Shown here: one piece after another, positions 8,634 to 16,670 of the stretch
Position numbering within the stretch: the stretch's first letter is position 1
Layout: the number at the start of each line of letters is the position of its first letter
Source of the DNA: JAWVEV01 sp033856535
GTDB lineage: Bacteria > Actinomycetota > Thermoleophilia > Miltoncostaeales > Miltoncostaeaceae
Assembly (NCBI GenBank): GCA_033856535.1
Contig: JAWVEV010000098.1
Coordinates: 1 to 64,000, forward strand
Direction: 5' to 3'
Length of the DNA: 64,000 nucleotides
Notes under the pieces: model-generated
The model's database searches: none
Told to the model about the DNA's origin: nothing
The model's input: the letters and a program-made list of their open reading frames with translations, nothing else
Program-made: the position numbers and the translations under genes

Positions 8634-9503
8634 ATGCGACCGTCAGGCGCGATCACGATCCCGGCACGGCCCCGACCGCCCGGGCCCCGCAGCGGCCCTC
8701 CCGGGCTCGCCGGGCCGATCGCGGCCCAGCTGGACCGGGCCCACGCCGCCCTCGGCAGCGCCCCGCTCGCCGAGCTGCTGCTGATCCTGCGCGACCCGGC
8801 CCAACGCCTCGCCGAGGGGAGGGCCGCGCCGCTCTCGGGCGCCGAGCGGCGTGCGCTGGGGCGGCTCCAGCCCGGCGTGCGCGGTCCGCTGCTCTCCGCG
8901 CTCCGCCTGCTGCGCCTCGCAGGCGAGGAGGGCGGCACGGCCGCGTTCGGCCGCTGGCTCGCGACGTACGTGGAGGAGGTCGCCGCCCGGCCCCGCGGCG
9001 CCGCGGTCCCCCACCCGGAGGCGCCCCGCCGGTCGGCGCGCCCGGCGACGCCGGGGCGATGGATCGAATACCGTTGCAGCGGCGTCGGGAGTGCACCCGT
9101 CGCGAGCGATGAGGGCGGAGCCCGGAGGCTCCGGAGAGCGGGCCCGGTCGGCCCGAGAGAGCCGTGCGCGTCTCCGGCCGCGGGCCGGGGGGCGGAAGGA
9201 GCCGTGGGCGTGCCGATGTCCGAGGAGGAGCGCAGCGACGAAGCGCGATCCCTCCTGCGCCAGGCGCTGGAGGAGGTCGTCGACGAGCTCGGCGAGCGCC
9301 TGCGCCGGGAGAGCCTGCAGCTCGCGCCCGGCGCGATCTCGGCGGTGAGCGAGGCCCTCACCGCCGCCTACGTGCGCGGCCTGGATCACGGCCTCCGCCA
9401 GGCCGCGCGCGACCTGGAGGAACGCCTGGAGGCAATGGGGGTGCCGGTCCGGGAGCTCCTGAAGGAGCCACCGCAGGGCGAGGAGCCCCCGCCGGCGACC
9501 TAG
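8634..9503 (+). CDS. Hypothetical protein, possibly two genes in one frame
   Basis: An open frame of 289 aa with a good ribosome site (CGAGGAGTCACTCC before ATG 8634). Residues 30-130 are helical and Leu/Ala/Arg-rich. Residues about 135-190 (9040-9200) look like non-coding DNA with tandem hairpins and a TACCGT box. The last about 95 residues (from GTG 9210 or ATG 9216, preceded by AAGGAG at 9196) form a separate helical domain starting MSEEERSDEARSLLRQALEE. The C-terminal part may be an independent 95-97 aa gene. No function is recognised. Confidence 0.45.
   Translation: MRPSGAITIPARPRPPGPRSGPPGLAGPIAAQLDRAHAALGSAPLAELLLILRDPAQRLAEGRAAPLSGAERRALGRLQPGVRGPLLSALRLLRLAGEEGGTAAFGRWLATYVEEVAARPRGAAVPHPEAPRRSARPATPGRWIEYRCSGVGSAPVASDEGGARRLRRAGPVGPREPCASPAAGRGAEGAVGVPMSEEERSDEARSLLRQALEEVVDELGERLRRESLQLAPGAISAVSEALTAAYVRGLDHGLRQAARDLEERLEAMGVPVRELLKEPPQGEEPPPAT
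9116..9155 (+). other. Tandem GC hairpins inside the 8634-9503 frame
   Basis: CGGAGCC-CGGA-GGCTCCG (9116-9133) is followed by CGGGCC-CGGTC-GGCCCG (9139-9155). A TACCGT -10-like box lies at 9069-9074, and AAGGAG plus starts at 9210/9216 lie downstream. This arrangement suits the 5' leader of a separate small gene. Confidence 0.4.
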
Positions 9504-10015
9504 GAAGCGCCCGCGCGCGGCCCGTCGTCGTCGAGCACGTTGACGACGTCGCCGTACTTCGCCCGGATGTCCGCCTTCACCGACGCGGGCGCGTCGGTCG
9601 AGAGCCGCCACTTCCCGTGGTCGAAGATGTTGGCGAAGGCGTGACCCGGACCGACCGCCGTCCGGGCGTAGGCGTCGGCGGCGTCATATCGCGCGGCGGG
9701 CGCCGGGAGCAGGACCGTCGTCACGCCGGGGATGGAGACCGGCGACTGGTCGGACGTGAAGCTCATCTCCAACCCGCGGCCGGTGCCATGGACGTTGTAC
9801 GCGCCGGTCGCACGCGCGCGCGCCTCCCGCGCGCGGGCGGTGGCCTCTGCCTCCGGGTTGGCCAGCACCGGGCTTGATTGCGAAGCCGATGGCGTCGCCG
9901 CGGTCGTCACTGCCCGGTCCGCCGACGACGGAGACTGAGCGGCGGCCGCGATCATGATGCCCGCACCGAGGATCAGCGCCGCCGCGGTCGCCAGGAGTGG
10001 CCTGCGAGTTGTCAA
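9500..10015 (-). CDS. Secreted hypothetical protein
   Basis: 171 aa starting at TTG 10015 with GGGAGA 7 nt upstream. The N-terminus RRPLLATAAALILGAGIMIA is a signal peptide or anchor, followed by a Ser/Ala-rich linker. The C-terminal half (DAADAYARTAVGPGHAF, ADIRAKYGDVVNVLDDD) is soluble. No family is recognised. The stop overlaps the convergent frame in CTAG. Confidence 0.65.
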   Translation of the reverse strand: MTTRRPLLATAAALILGAGIMIAAAAQSPSSADRAVTTAATPSASQSSPVLANPEAEATARAREARARATGAYNVHGTGRGLEMSFTSDQSPVSIPGVTTVLLPAPAARYDAADAYARTAVGPGHAFANIFDHGKWRLSTDAPASVKADIRAKYGDVVNVLDDDGPRAGAS

Positions 10016-10123
10016 AGTGGATCTCCCACGCGTCGGTCTTCCTCGCGCTTCTCGGGACCGATGGTGACCGGCCCACGGCGACTGGTCGACCTTCGCGGGC
10101 TCGAGACGGTCGATGGTTGATTC

Positions 10124-10609
10124 GTGAATCGGGTCGGGCCAGGGTCAGGCTTTCCGATGAAGGTGTTCAGTCAGACGAAGCCATTCCGGGCGCGAATCCA
10201 CGATTCGGGGATTCTGTCTTCGCTCATCCTCGGCCTCGTGGCCGGGAGATCCCTCGGCGGGTCCCTCTGGTCCTCGCTTGCCATCACGGCTGCCGTCACG
10301 CTGGGGCTCTGGCTCGCGCTCGAGGTGGGGCTGGGGCGCTGGTTGGAGCGTCGGCGAGCACGGCGCGGGATCACCTCGGTGGAGCCACCCATCCGACTCG
10401 ACGAGTGGGCCGTCCCGGGTTGCATGGCCATCGGGGCGATCGCCGCGGCGATCGTCGATGGGTCCCTGCTGGACCGGTTCGCCATTTGCCTGGGACTGAC
10501 GGTCGGCCTCATCGGAGCGATCGAGGTGATCGGCCGCTCGCTGCGAAGCCGAGCGACCCGTGAGGCGTGGGGCGCCGGAAAGCGGCTAAGCCGCCCGTCG
10601 GCGGGATGA
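10124..10609 (+). CDS. Hypothetical membrane protein
   Basis: 161 aa with about four hydrophobic segments (SSLILGLVAGRSL, SSLAITAAVTLGLWLALEV, GCMAIGAIAAAIVDG, CLGLTVGLIGAIEVIG). No family is recognised. ATG 10157 is an alternative start; neither start has a strong ribosome site. Its 3' end overlaps the convergent flavin oxidoreductase by 24 bp. Local G+C is a little below that of its neighbours. Confidence 0.55.
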   Translation: MNRVGPGSGFPMKVFSQTKPFRARIHDSGILSSLILGLVAGRSLGGSLWSSLAITAAVTLGLWLALEVGLGRWLERRRARRGITSVEPPIRLDEWAVPGCMAIGAIAAAIVDGSLLDRFAICLGLTVGLIGAIEVIGRSLRSRATREAWGAGKRLSRPSAG

Positions 10610-12148
10610 GCCGTCGATCTGGCCCGGGAAGAAGCCGTGGCGGGCCAGCGGCTCCACGATCTCGTGCTCCTCGTAGGACAGGTGCGACAGCAGCGCGTCG
10701 GTGAGCAGGTCGATCGCCGCCTGGATGCGGCCGAAGTCCCCCGGGTGGCCGATGTGGTGCACCAGCGCCGCGTCGACCCCCTGGATCGCGTCGTGGATGA
10801 CGTGGTGCTCGTCCACCAGCCGGTCGATCACGGGCTGCAGGTCGGGCTCGCTGCGCGCCAGGTGCGGCAGCACCGCCTCGTCCTCGATCCCGTGGTGCTG
10901 CGCCACGACGCCGCAGTAGCGCGAGCAGAACGCGCCGAGCGTCCAGTCGTTCTGGCGAAGCGCCATCTCGTTCAGGACCCCGCGCGCCTCGCCGGCCGTG
11001 ACCGCCCCGTCGCGCACCTGCTCCAGCACCCCGCGCAGCTCGGCCAGCTCGCGCCGCAGGGTGTCGTGGACGTCGATCAGGTGCTGCCCCACCAGCCGCC
11101 CGCGGCGCGTGTACTCCACCTCGGGCCGGGAGGGCTCCCGGTGCGGCCGGGCCGACTCGTCCCACGGCGCCTCCGCGCTCAGCCGCGCGCCGTCGTCCGC
11201 GGTCGGGCTCACGCCCAGGCGCTCGTACTCGGTGCCGCCCTCGGCCGGTGCCTCGAGCTCCGGCTCCGCCACGGCGGCCCGCGATCCGCCCCCTCCCCCG
11301 CCGCCCGCCCGGCCGGTCGCCACCAGCTCGCGCACGGCCGGGGCGACCTCGCCGGCGAAGCGGCGGATCGCGGCCTCGTCGTCGGCCCAGAGGATGTACG
11401 TCCCGACCCCGTCCTCCAGCGACATCCGCGCCAGGTCCTCGATGCTCACGTCGGGGCCCACGTTCAGAAGGCGCCGAATGGCGCTGGGCTGACGGCCGGC
11501 CCCGACCGCGGCCTTGTCGATCCTCGCGTTGCCCGCGGCCAGGCCGCCCGGCTCCAGGTAGGAGAGGCTCGGCAGCCAGCCGTCGGCCTTCCTGCCCACC
11601 AGGTCCAGCATCCGCGGCTTCAGCGCGCCCAGCCAGATCGCCACGTCGTGGACCAGGAGCGGACCGGGCTTCGCGCCCTCAAGGCGGTAGTGCTCGCCGT
11701 CGAAGCGGGCGCCGCGCCCGCCGGCGTCCCAGAGCGCCCGGATCACGTCGATCCCCTCCTCGAGGGCGTCCACCGCCTGCCCGGGGGTGCGGCGGGGGCC
11801 GCCCAGGGCCGCGATCGCGTCCCAGAAGGCGCCGGCGCCCAGACCCAGCTCGGCGCGCCCGCCGCTGAGGACGTCCAGGCTCGCGACCGCCCGCGCGAGC
11901 ATCGCCGGCGTGCGCAGCGGCAGGTTGAGCACGTTCCCGCTCAGCCGCACCCGCTCGGTGCGCGCCGCGACGAAGGACAGCAGCGTCCAGGTGTCCAGGA
12001 ATCGCGGCTGGTAGGGATGGTCCTGGAAGGTGACGAGGTCGAGCCCCGCCTCCTCGGCCAGAACGGAGAGGGCGACGACGCGGTCCGCGCCGTCCGCCGC
12101 CGGCGTCAGGAAGACGCCGAACTCGAGGTCGTGCCGATAGTCGGGCAT
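10586..12148 (-). CDS. LLM-class flavin oxidoreductase fused to a hemerythrin-like domain
   Basis: 520 aa. Residues 1-275 are a luciferase-like F420/FMN-dependent TIM barrel (LEFGVFLTP, VALSVLAEEAGLDLVTFQDHPY, ELGLGAGAFWDAI, WLGALKPRMLDLVGRKADGW). A Gly-rich linker near 285 leads to a C-terminal hemerythrin/HHE four-helix bundle (HLIDVHDTLRREL, AQHHGIEDEAVLPHLAR, DEHHVIHDAIQ, HLSYEEHEIVEPLARHG) with the His/Glu ligands of a di-iron site. The fusion suggests redox or oxygen coupling; substrate unknown. It is probably leaderless: TAGGAT lies 6 nt before the ATG. Confidence 0.87.
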   Translation of the reverse strand: MPDYRHDLEFGVFLTPAADGADRVVALSVLAEEAGLDLVTFQDHPYQPRFLDTWTLLSFVAARTERVRLSGNVLNLPLRTPAMLARAVASLDVLSGGRAELGLGAGAFWDAIAALGGPRRTPGQAVDALEEGIDVIRALWDAGGRGARFDGEHYRLEGAKPGPLLVHDVAIWLGALKPRMLDLVGRKADGWLPSLSYLEPGGLAAGNARIDKAAVGAGRQPSAIRRLLNVGPDVSIEDLARMSLEDGVGTYILWADDEAAIRRFAGEVAPAVRELVATGRAGGGGGGGSRAAVAEPELEAPAEGGTEYERLGVSPTADDGARLSAEAPWDESARPHREPSRPEVEYTRRGRLVGQHLIDVHDTLRRELAELRGVLEQVRDGAVTAGEARGVLNEMALRQNDWTLGAFCSRYCGVVAQHHGIEDEAVLPHLARSEPDLQPVIDRLVDEHHVIHDAIQGVDAALVHHIGHPGDFGRIQAAIDLLTDALLSHLSYEEHEIVEPLARHGFFPGQIDGSSRRRAA

Positions 12149-12154
12149 GCCCCG

Positions 12155-12182
12155 ATCCTACCAGACACTTGACGGCTCAAGT
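12155..12182 (-). promoter_or_regulatory. -10 box TAGGAT and palindrome ACTTGA-N4-TCAAGT
   Basis: Reading the minus strand, a perfect 6-bp inverted repeat (12167-12182) covers the stop codon of the Usp-like gene and precedes TAGGAT (12160-12155) of the flavin oxidoreductase. It may be an operator; the stem is short for a terminator. Confidence 0.4.
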
Positions 12183-12602
12183 AATGGCGGGCTCGGCCGG
12201 CCGGATGAGCGCGACGGTCAGCCCGGCGCGCTCGACCAGCGCCTCCTGCTGGCGCTCCAAGCCGGTGTGCACCACCCCGCAGACGCGCTGAAGCACGAGG
12301 ATGTCGAAGCGCTCCTCCTCGAGGAGGCGATCCACCCCGTCGGCGAACGACCGCGCCCGCACCAGCCGGGTGTCGAACGCGCGCACCGGCAGCCGCCGGC
12401 GCTCTCCCGCCTCGAGCACCGTGCCGGCATCGTCGACGGCGCGGTCCAGCGCCGCGTCGATCGGCTGGTCGAGCGGCACCACCAGCACCGCCGCGAGCAC
12501 CACCTCGCCGTCGGCGCCGGCCAGCCCGGCCGCGTCGTCGAGGACCGCCGTGGCACACCGGCGATGGTCGGTCGCCACCAGCACCCGCCTCCCGTCGCTC
12601 AT
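12177..12602 (-). CDS. UspA-like (universal stress) domain protein
   Basis: 141 aa. It has the Rossmann-like pattern of UspA: beta-1 RRVLVATDHRR, ALDRAVDDAGTVLEAGE helix, FADGVDRLLEEERFDILVLQ, and the final strand AGLTVALIR. The ATP-binding G-x2-G-x9-G(S/T) motif is not visible, so it is probably a non-nucleotide-binding member. Ribosome site GGGAGGGGAGCGACCGAG precedes the ATG. It sits 28 nt before the flavin oxidoreductase on the same strand. Confidence 0.65.
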   Translation of the reverse strand: MSDGRRVLVATDHRRCATAVLDDAAGLAGADGEVVLAAVLVVPLDQPIDAALDRAVDDAGTVLEAGERRRLPVRAFDTRLVRARSFADGVDRLLEEERFDILVLQRVCGVVHTGLERQQEALVERAGLTVALIRPAEPAIT

Positions 12603-12983
12603 CTCGGTCGCTCCCCTCCCCCCTGTCGCGCCGCTCTGCGAGCGGCATCAGGTCGACCCCGTCCCACCGCTCCAGCACGACGTCCGGCGCCTGCGGCGGA
12701 AACTCCCCGATCCCGAGCCGCTCCGTAAATGGCATCGGCCGCGTGATCCCGCACTCGCGAAGAAGCGTGGAGCCGCCGCCCTGCCCCGCCAGCGGGTGGC
12801 GGCGGCCGGTACGAGCCGCCTGCACGCTGGCACGTACACCTTCAGCTTCCCGCGGGGTGTCAGGCGCCGAGAGGTTGTGGACCACCAGGTCGAAAGAGCT
12901 TGAGCCGGGGGCGGCATCGACCACGCCGCCGAGACCATATCGGCGTGCCGCGCCGGGTGCGCTTGTGCGCGCCGTCCGCTGTG
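12603..12983. other. Divergent intergenic region, no gene seen
   Basis: About 380 bp between the Usp-like gene and imuB. Frames open here lack ribosome sites, have Arg/Ser-rich shadow composition and end inside neighbouring genes. An imuA/recA-like gene, expected in many mutasome operons, is not here. Confidence 0.5.
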
Positions 12984-12997
12984 CGAACATGTGTTCG
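12984..12997 (+). promoter_or_regulatory. LexA box (SOS operator) of imuB
   Basis: CGAACATGTGTTCG is the actinobacterial SOS-box pattern CGAAC-N4-GTTCG. It abuts the ATG at 12998, and GAACAT inside it sits at -10 distance, so LexA would cover the promoter of a leaderless mRNA. The identical 14-mer precedes dnaE2. Confidence 0.88.
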
Positions 12998-14182
12998 ATG
13001 GTCGTCGCCGTCCACGTCCCCCGCCTCCCGCTGCTCGTCGCCCTGCTCGCCGCCGGCCGGCCGATGGACCGCCCGGTGGCGCTCGGCCCGCCCCCCGGCG
13101 CGCCCCAGGTGGTGGGGCTCTGCACGCCGGCCGCCGAGGCCGAGGGCGTGGAGCCCGGTCTGCGGGTGGGCGAGGCGCTGGCCCGCTGCCCGAGCCTCGA
13201 CCTGGTGACGCCCGATCCCGCGGCGGCGGCCGACGCGGCCGAGCGGGTGATCCTGCGCCTGGAGGCGATCGGCGCGCGGGTTGAGCCCGGCGAGCTCGGC
13301 GACGCCTGCTTCGAGGCCGACGGCCTGCGCCGGCTGCACGGGGGCCTTGAGGGCGTGCTGCGCAGGTCCCGCGCGGCGCTGCCGGTGGGCGCCGGCGGGC
13401 GCGTGGGCGCCGCGCCGTCGCGGTTCGCCGCGCTCCAGGCCGCCCGCGAGGCCGTCGCCGGCCGACCCCTGGTGATCGGCCCGGACGAGGTGGCGGGCTT
13501 CCTCGCGCCGCTGCCGGCCGCCCGGCTGCCGCTCGCCCCGGACCTGGTGCGGGCGCTCGCCGACCTCGGCCTGCGCACCGTGGGCCAGGTGGCGGCGCTG
13601 CCGCGGGCGGCGGCGCTCGAGCGCCTGGGCTCGGCGGGGCTGCACGCCTGGCTGCTGGCCCGCGGCGAGCCCGACCGGCCGCTGCGCCCGCGCACCCCGC
13701 CCCAGCCGCTCGAGGCCAGCATGACCTTCCCCGACGCGGTGGGCGCCCTGCCGGCGCTCGAGGCCGCCGGCCGCCTGCTCCTGGCCGAGCTCGCCGGGCG
13801 GGCCCGCGCCCGGGGGCGGGCGCTGCGCGGGCTGTCCCTGCGCGCCCGGCTGGCCGACGGCGGCTCCTGGACGCGCGAGGTGGCGCTCCGCGAGGCCACC
13901 GGCGACCCCGAGCGGCTGGCGATCGCCGCCCTCCCCCGGCTGGCCGACGTGACCGGCCCGGTGGCGACCCTGACCGTCGCCGGCGACGCCGGCGCGCCGC
14001 TCGGCGGCCGTCAGCTCACCGCGATCCCGAGCGGTGCCGAGGAGCGCCGGCGACGGGCCGGCGAGGCGGTGCGGCAGGTGCGGGCCGCGGCGGGCGCCGA
14101 GGCGCTGCTGCGGGCCGTCGAGCTCGAGCCCTGGTCCCGGCTGCCGGAGCGCCGATGGGCGCTGGTTCCCTACGACGCGTAG
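12998..14182 (+). CDS. imuB: ImuB-like Y-family DNA polymerase homologue
   Basis: 394 aa, non-catalytic Y-family protein of the SOS mutasome (with DnaE2). The N-terminus VAVHVPRLPLLVALLAAG lacks the acidic residue of active Y polymerases. VVGLCTPAAEAEGVEPGLRVGEALARCPSL and the thumb region LADLGLRTVGQVAALPRAA (helix-hairpin-helix) are typical. It is shorter than usual ImuB proteins (often about 500 aa). It starts at ATG 12998 directly after a LexA box. The next small gene overlaps its 3' end. Role: damage-induced translesion synthesis and mutagenesis, inferred from family and regulation. Confidence 0.85.
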   Translation: MVVAVHVPRLPLLVALLAAGRPMDRPVALGPPPGAPQVVGLCTPAAEAEGVEPGLRVGEALARCPSLDLVTPDPAAAADAAERVILRLEAIGARVEPGELGDACFEADGLRRLHGGLEGVLRRSRAALPVGAGGRVGAAPSRFAALQAAREAVAGRPLVIGPDEVAGFLAPLPAARLPLAPDLVRALADLGLRTVGQVAALPRAAALERLGSAGLHAWLLARGEPDRPLRPRTPPQPLEASMTFPDAVGALPALEAAGRLLLAELAGRARARGRALRGLSLRARLADGGSWTREVALREATGDPERLAIAALPRLADVTGPVATLTVAGDAGAPLGGRQLTAIPSGAEERRRRAGEAVRQVRAAAGAEALLRAVELEPWSRLPERRWALVPYDA

Positions 14183-14415
14183 GCGAGGCCCGGCCGGCCG
14201 ACGTGGTGGTCGCGCCGGACGGGACCCCGCACGCGCTGATGGTGGACGGCCGCCGGCGCGGCGTGGTCGCCGTGCGTGAGGACTGGCTGGTGCAGGACCG
14301 CTGGTGGACCGACCAGCCGGTGGACCGCCACTACTTCGAGCTGGTCGTGGAGCCCGGGCGCGTGGCGCTCGTCTACCGCGACCTGAGAGAGAACCGGTGG
14401 CTCAGCCATGGCTGA
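14155..14415 (+). CDS. DUF6504-like small protein of the mutasome operon
   Basis: 86 aa. ADVVVAPDGTPHALMVDGRR, W-rich WLVQDRWWTDQPVDRHYFEL and YRDLRENRWLSHG fit a DUF6504-like protein that I recall beside imuB/dnaE2 in actinobacteria. Function unknown. ATG 14155 has GGAG 5 nt upstream and overlaps imuB by 28 bp, which implies coupled translation. Its last codons lie inside a 32-bp palindrome. Confidence 0.7.
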   Translation: MGAGSLRRVGEARPADVVVAPDGTPHALMVDGRRRGVVAVREDWLVQDRWWTDQPVDRHYFELVVEPGRVALVYRDLRENRWLSHG

Positions 14416-14424
14416 GCCACCGGT
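14393..14424. terminator. 32-bp perfect palindrome, bidirectional terminator
   Basis: Two perfect 16-bp arms centred on CCATGG (between 14408 and 14409), without a loop. It spans the last six codons and stop of the DUF6504-like gene and lies 10 bp from the stop of the convergent tatA. It is probably a terminator for both transcripts; there is no U-tract. Confidence 0.75.
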
Positions 14425-14434
14425 GCAGCCTTCG

Positions 14435-14746
14435 TCAGGCGGTCGGGCGCCCGGCGGTGACGGCCTCGCGCTCTGGCCGCTCACCGGCGGCCTCCGCCTG
14501 CTCGTCGACGACCTGGGCGGCCGCGATCTCGGGCGTGGGCGCCGGCGGCTCCTGCCGCTTGGCGACCTCCTCAGCGACGTCGGGCTCGAGGTCGCGGTCG
14601 TCACGGGAGTCCCCGCTGACCGAGTTCTTGAACTCGCGCATGCTGCGTCCCAAGTTGCGCCCCATCTCCGGCAGCCGCTTCGGGCCGAAGACGAGCAGCG
14701 CGATCACCAGGACGATGATGATCTGGACGGGCGAGAAGTCGAACAT
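14435..14746 (-). CDS. tatA: Sec-independent translocase TatA/TatE
   Basis: 103 aa. One N-terminal membrane helix (PVQIIIVLVIALLVFGPKRL), the FGPKRLPEMGRNLG hinge, the amphipathic helix SMREFKNSV and an acidic Pro/Glu tail. This is the classic TatA architecture; it forms the protein-conducting oligomer for folded proteins. tatC is not in the window. A second TatA-like gene lies 1.9 kb away on the same strand. Confidence 0.9.
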   Translation of the reverse strand: MFDFSPVQIIIVLVIALLVFGPKRLPEMGRNLGRSMREFKNSVSGDSRDDRDLEPDVAEEVAKRQEPPAPTPEIAAAQVVDEQAEAAGERPEREAVTAGRPTA

Positions 14747-14917
14747 CTCCGCGCCTACCTCCTCTTCCGCCGTGCGGCGGAGCGGTCGGGGATCTCGGGG
14801 CTCCGGGATCCGGTCACAGGGTAGCGGGCCGAGCCTCGGGCTCCGAGGGAGCGTCGGTGCCCTGTCGCCCCTTCCTTACGACCCCGACCCTCCCTCGGAT
14901 CACCGCGGTCCCCCGGC

Positions 14918-15613
14918 TCACCGGACCACGAACCCCGTCGAGTCGATCACGGCGCGCGCCTGCTGCATCGTGGCCCGCTGCTGGAAGGCCTCCTCGGAGG
15001 GCAGCCGCCCGATGATCAGGCTCCGCGCGAACGCGCTGTGGCGCGCCTCGACGGCGAGGATCGACGAGGCGGCCAGGATGAAGGCGGTGCGCTTCAGCCG
15101 GTGGATCTGCCCGGTGTAGGCCGCGACGCCGGTGTCCTCCAGGCGCACCGCGGTGTTCCGGAAGACCACCGGGTCGGTCACCGCGGAGCCGAAGTTGAAG
15201 GCCGGCTTCTTCACCGCCCGGGTGCCGAGCGCGTTGGTGAGGAAGTCGACGTGCTCGGCCTCGTGCTGGCCGGCGATGCTGGCGAACTGGCCGGTCCGCA
15301 TGCCGAAGTTGCTCGCCTGGGCCTGCGCGTAGAACTCGGCCTCGAGGTACTCGAGCGACAGGGCGAAGTTCAGGATCGTGATGTCCTGGCGGTTCGAGCG
15401 CGTGTCCGCCGCGGCGCCGAGCGACGGCAGGCCCAGCAGGACCCCGCCGCCCATGACCGCGCCGCCGCCGAGGGCCAGCTTGCGCAGCATGCCCGCGCGG
15501 GTGTCCCCGGCCTCGGCCGCCTCCTCCAGGGCGCCGTCGGCCGCCACCCGGTGGGCCGCCTCGCGGAGGGCCCCGTCGCGATCGACCCGCGCCAGCTCGA
15601 GCTGCTCGGACAT
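14918..15613 (-). CDS. Ferritin-like domain protein (exported)
   Basis: 231 aa. A cytoplasmic-like N-terminal 45 residues precede a hydrophobic export segment (MLRKLALGGGAVMGGGVLLGL). Then comes a ferritin-like (DUF4439/Ferritin_2-type) helical bundle: NFALSLEYLEAEFY, GQHEAEHVDFLTNAL and LAVEARHSAF contain the E/ExxH ligand pattern. No twin-arginine is seen although many relatives use Tat. AAAGGA precedes ATG 15613. It may bind metal outside the membrane; exact role unknown. Confidence 0.82.
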   Translation of the reverse strand: MSEQLELARVDRDGALREAAHRVAADGALEEAAEAGDTRAGMLRKLALGGGAVMGGGVLLGLPSLGAAADTRSNRQDITILNFALSLEYLEAEFYAQAQASNFGMRTGQFASIAGQHEAEHVDFLTNALGTRAVKKPAFNFGSAVTDPVVFRNTAVRLEDTGVAAYTGQIHRLKRTAFILAASSILAVEARHSAFARSLIIGRLPSEEAFQQRATMQQARAVIDSTGFVVR

Positions 15614-15693
15614 CCCGTGCCGTCCTTTCGGCGTGTGTCCCTGCTGCGCGCAGACTGGCACGCCGCCGGCCGCGTGACGACGGGAGCGGTCGG

Positions 15694-16563
15694 CTAGTCC
15701 CGCTGGCCGGCCTTGGCGAGCTGCTGCAGCGCCTCGTCCCCGCCGCCCTCGGTCCGGACGATGACCTCGCGGTGCGGGTACGGGATGCCGATCCCCGCCT
15801 CCTCCAGCGCGATCTTCATGCGCCGGCGGAACTCGCGCCCGACCTCCCACTGCTTGCCCGGCTGGGTCTGCAGGTACATCCGCAGGTGGACGCTCGAGTC
15901 GGCGTAGGCCTCGACGCCGAGGACCGTCGCCGGCGCGGTGATCGAGGTCCGGAAGCGGGTCTCCGCGCGCATGCGCTCGGCCACCTCGCCCGCGATGCGC
16001 GCGACGTCGTCCGGGTCCTCCTCGTAGGGCACCGGCAGGTCGATCAGGTAGCGCGAGAACTCCTTGGTGTGGTTGGTCGTGACGCGGATCTCGCCGTTCG
16101 GCACCACGTGGCGCGAGCCGTCCAGGCTGCGGACGATGGTGGTGCGCAGACCGAGCGTCTCGACCACGCCGGTGACGCCGGCCACCTCGATGGTGTCGCC
16201 GACGTCGAACTGGCGCTCCATGACCATGAAGAAGCCTGAGAAGAAGTCCTTGACCAGGCTCTGGGCGCCGAAGCCGATGGCGATGCCGCCGATCCCGGCC
16301 GCGGCGATCAGCGGGCCGATCGCGACGCCGGCGGTGCCGAGAGCCATGATGATCGCGATCGCCCAGATCACGATCACCGCGACCGCGCGGAGCACGCCGC
16401 TGAGCGTGCGGGCGCGCTGCAGGCTCTGGTCGGGACGCTGGGCGTCGGCCATGGAGATCCGCCGCTCGAAGCGCCCGATCGCCCAGCGGGCCAGCCAGGC
16501 GATGAGGCCGCCGCCGATGAGGATGGCGGCGATGCGGATCAGTTGGTCGGCGGACTCGGGCAC
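15694..16563 (-). CDS. mscS: MscS-family mechanosensitive channel
   Basis: 289 aa. Two or three N-terminal membrane helices (IRIAAILIGGGLIAWLARW, VAVIVIWAIAIIMALGTAG), the pore helix IGPLIAAAGIGGIAIGFGAQSLVKDFFSG, then the beta domain (FDVGDTIEVAGVTGVVETLGLRTT) and the VPNGEI motif. It opens on membrane tension to release solutes in hypo-osmotic shock. GTG 16563 is preceded by GGAGGTGCCCGC. Confidence 0.92.
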   Translation of the reverse strand: MPESADQLIRIAAILIGGGLIAWLARWAIGRFERRISMADAQRPDQSLQRARTLSGVLRAVAVIVIWAIAIIMALGTAGVAIGPLIAAAGIGGIAIGFGAQSLVKDFFSGFFMVMERQFDVGDTIEVAGVTGVVETLGLRTTIVRSLDGSRHVVPNGEIRVTTNHTKEFSRYLIDLPVPYEEDPDDVARIAGEVAERMRAETRFRTSITAPATVLGVEAYADSSVHLRMYLQTQPGKQWEVGREFRRRMKIALEEAGIGIPYPHREVIVRTEGGGDEALQQLAKAGQRD

Positions 16564-16670
16564 GCGGGCACCTCCGTGGGTCGACCTCGGTCGGGGCGAA
16601 GCACGCCGGCGGGCCGGCCGGCGAAGCGCGGGACCTTAGCCGACTACCCCGGCACGACCCAACGGAGGCG

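Noticed and set aside
12648..12938. Minus-strand frame in the imuB upstream region as a gene
   Set aside because: No ribosome site, Ser/Arg/Trp-rich composition and no recognisable family.
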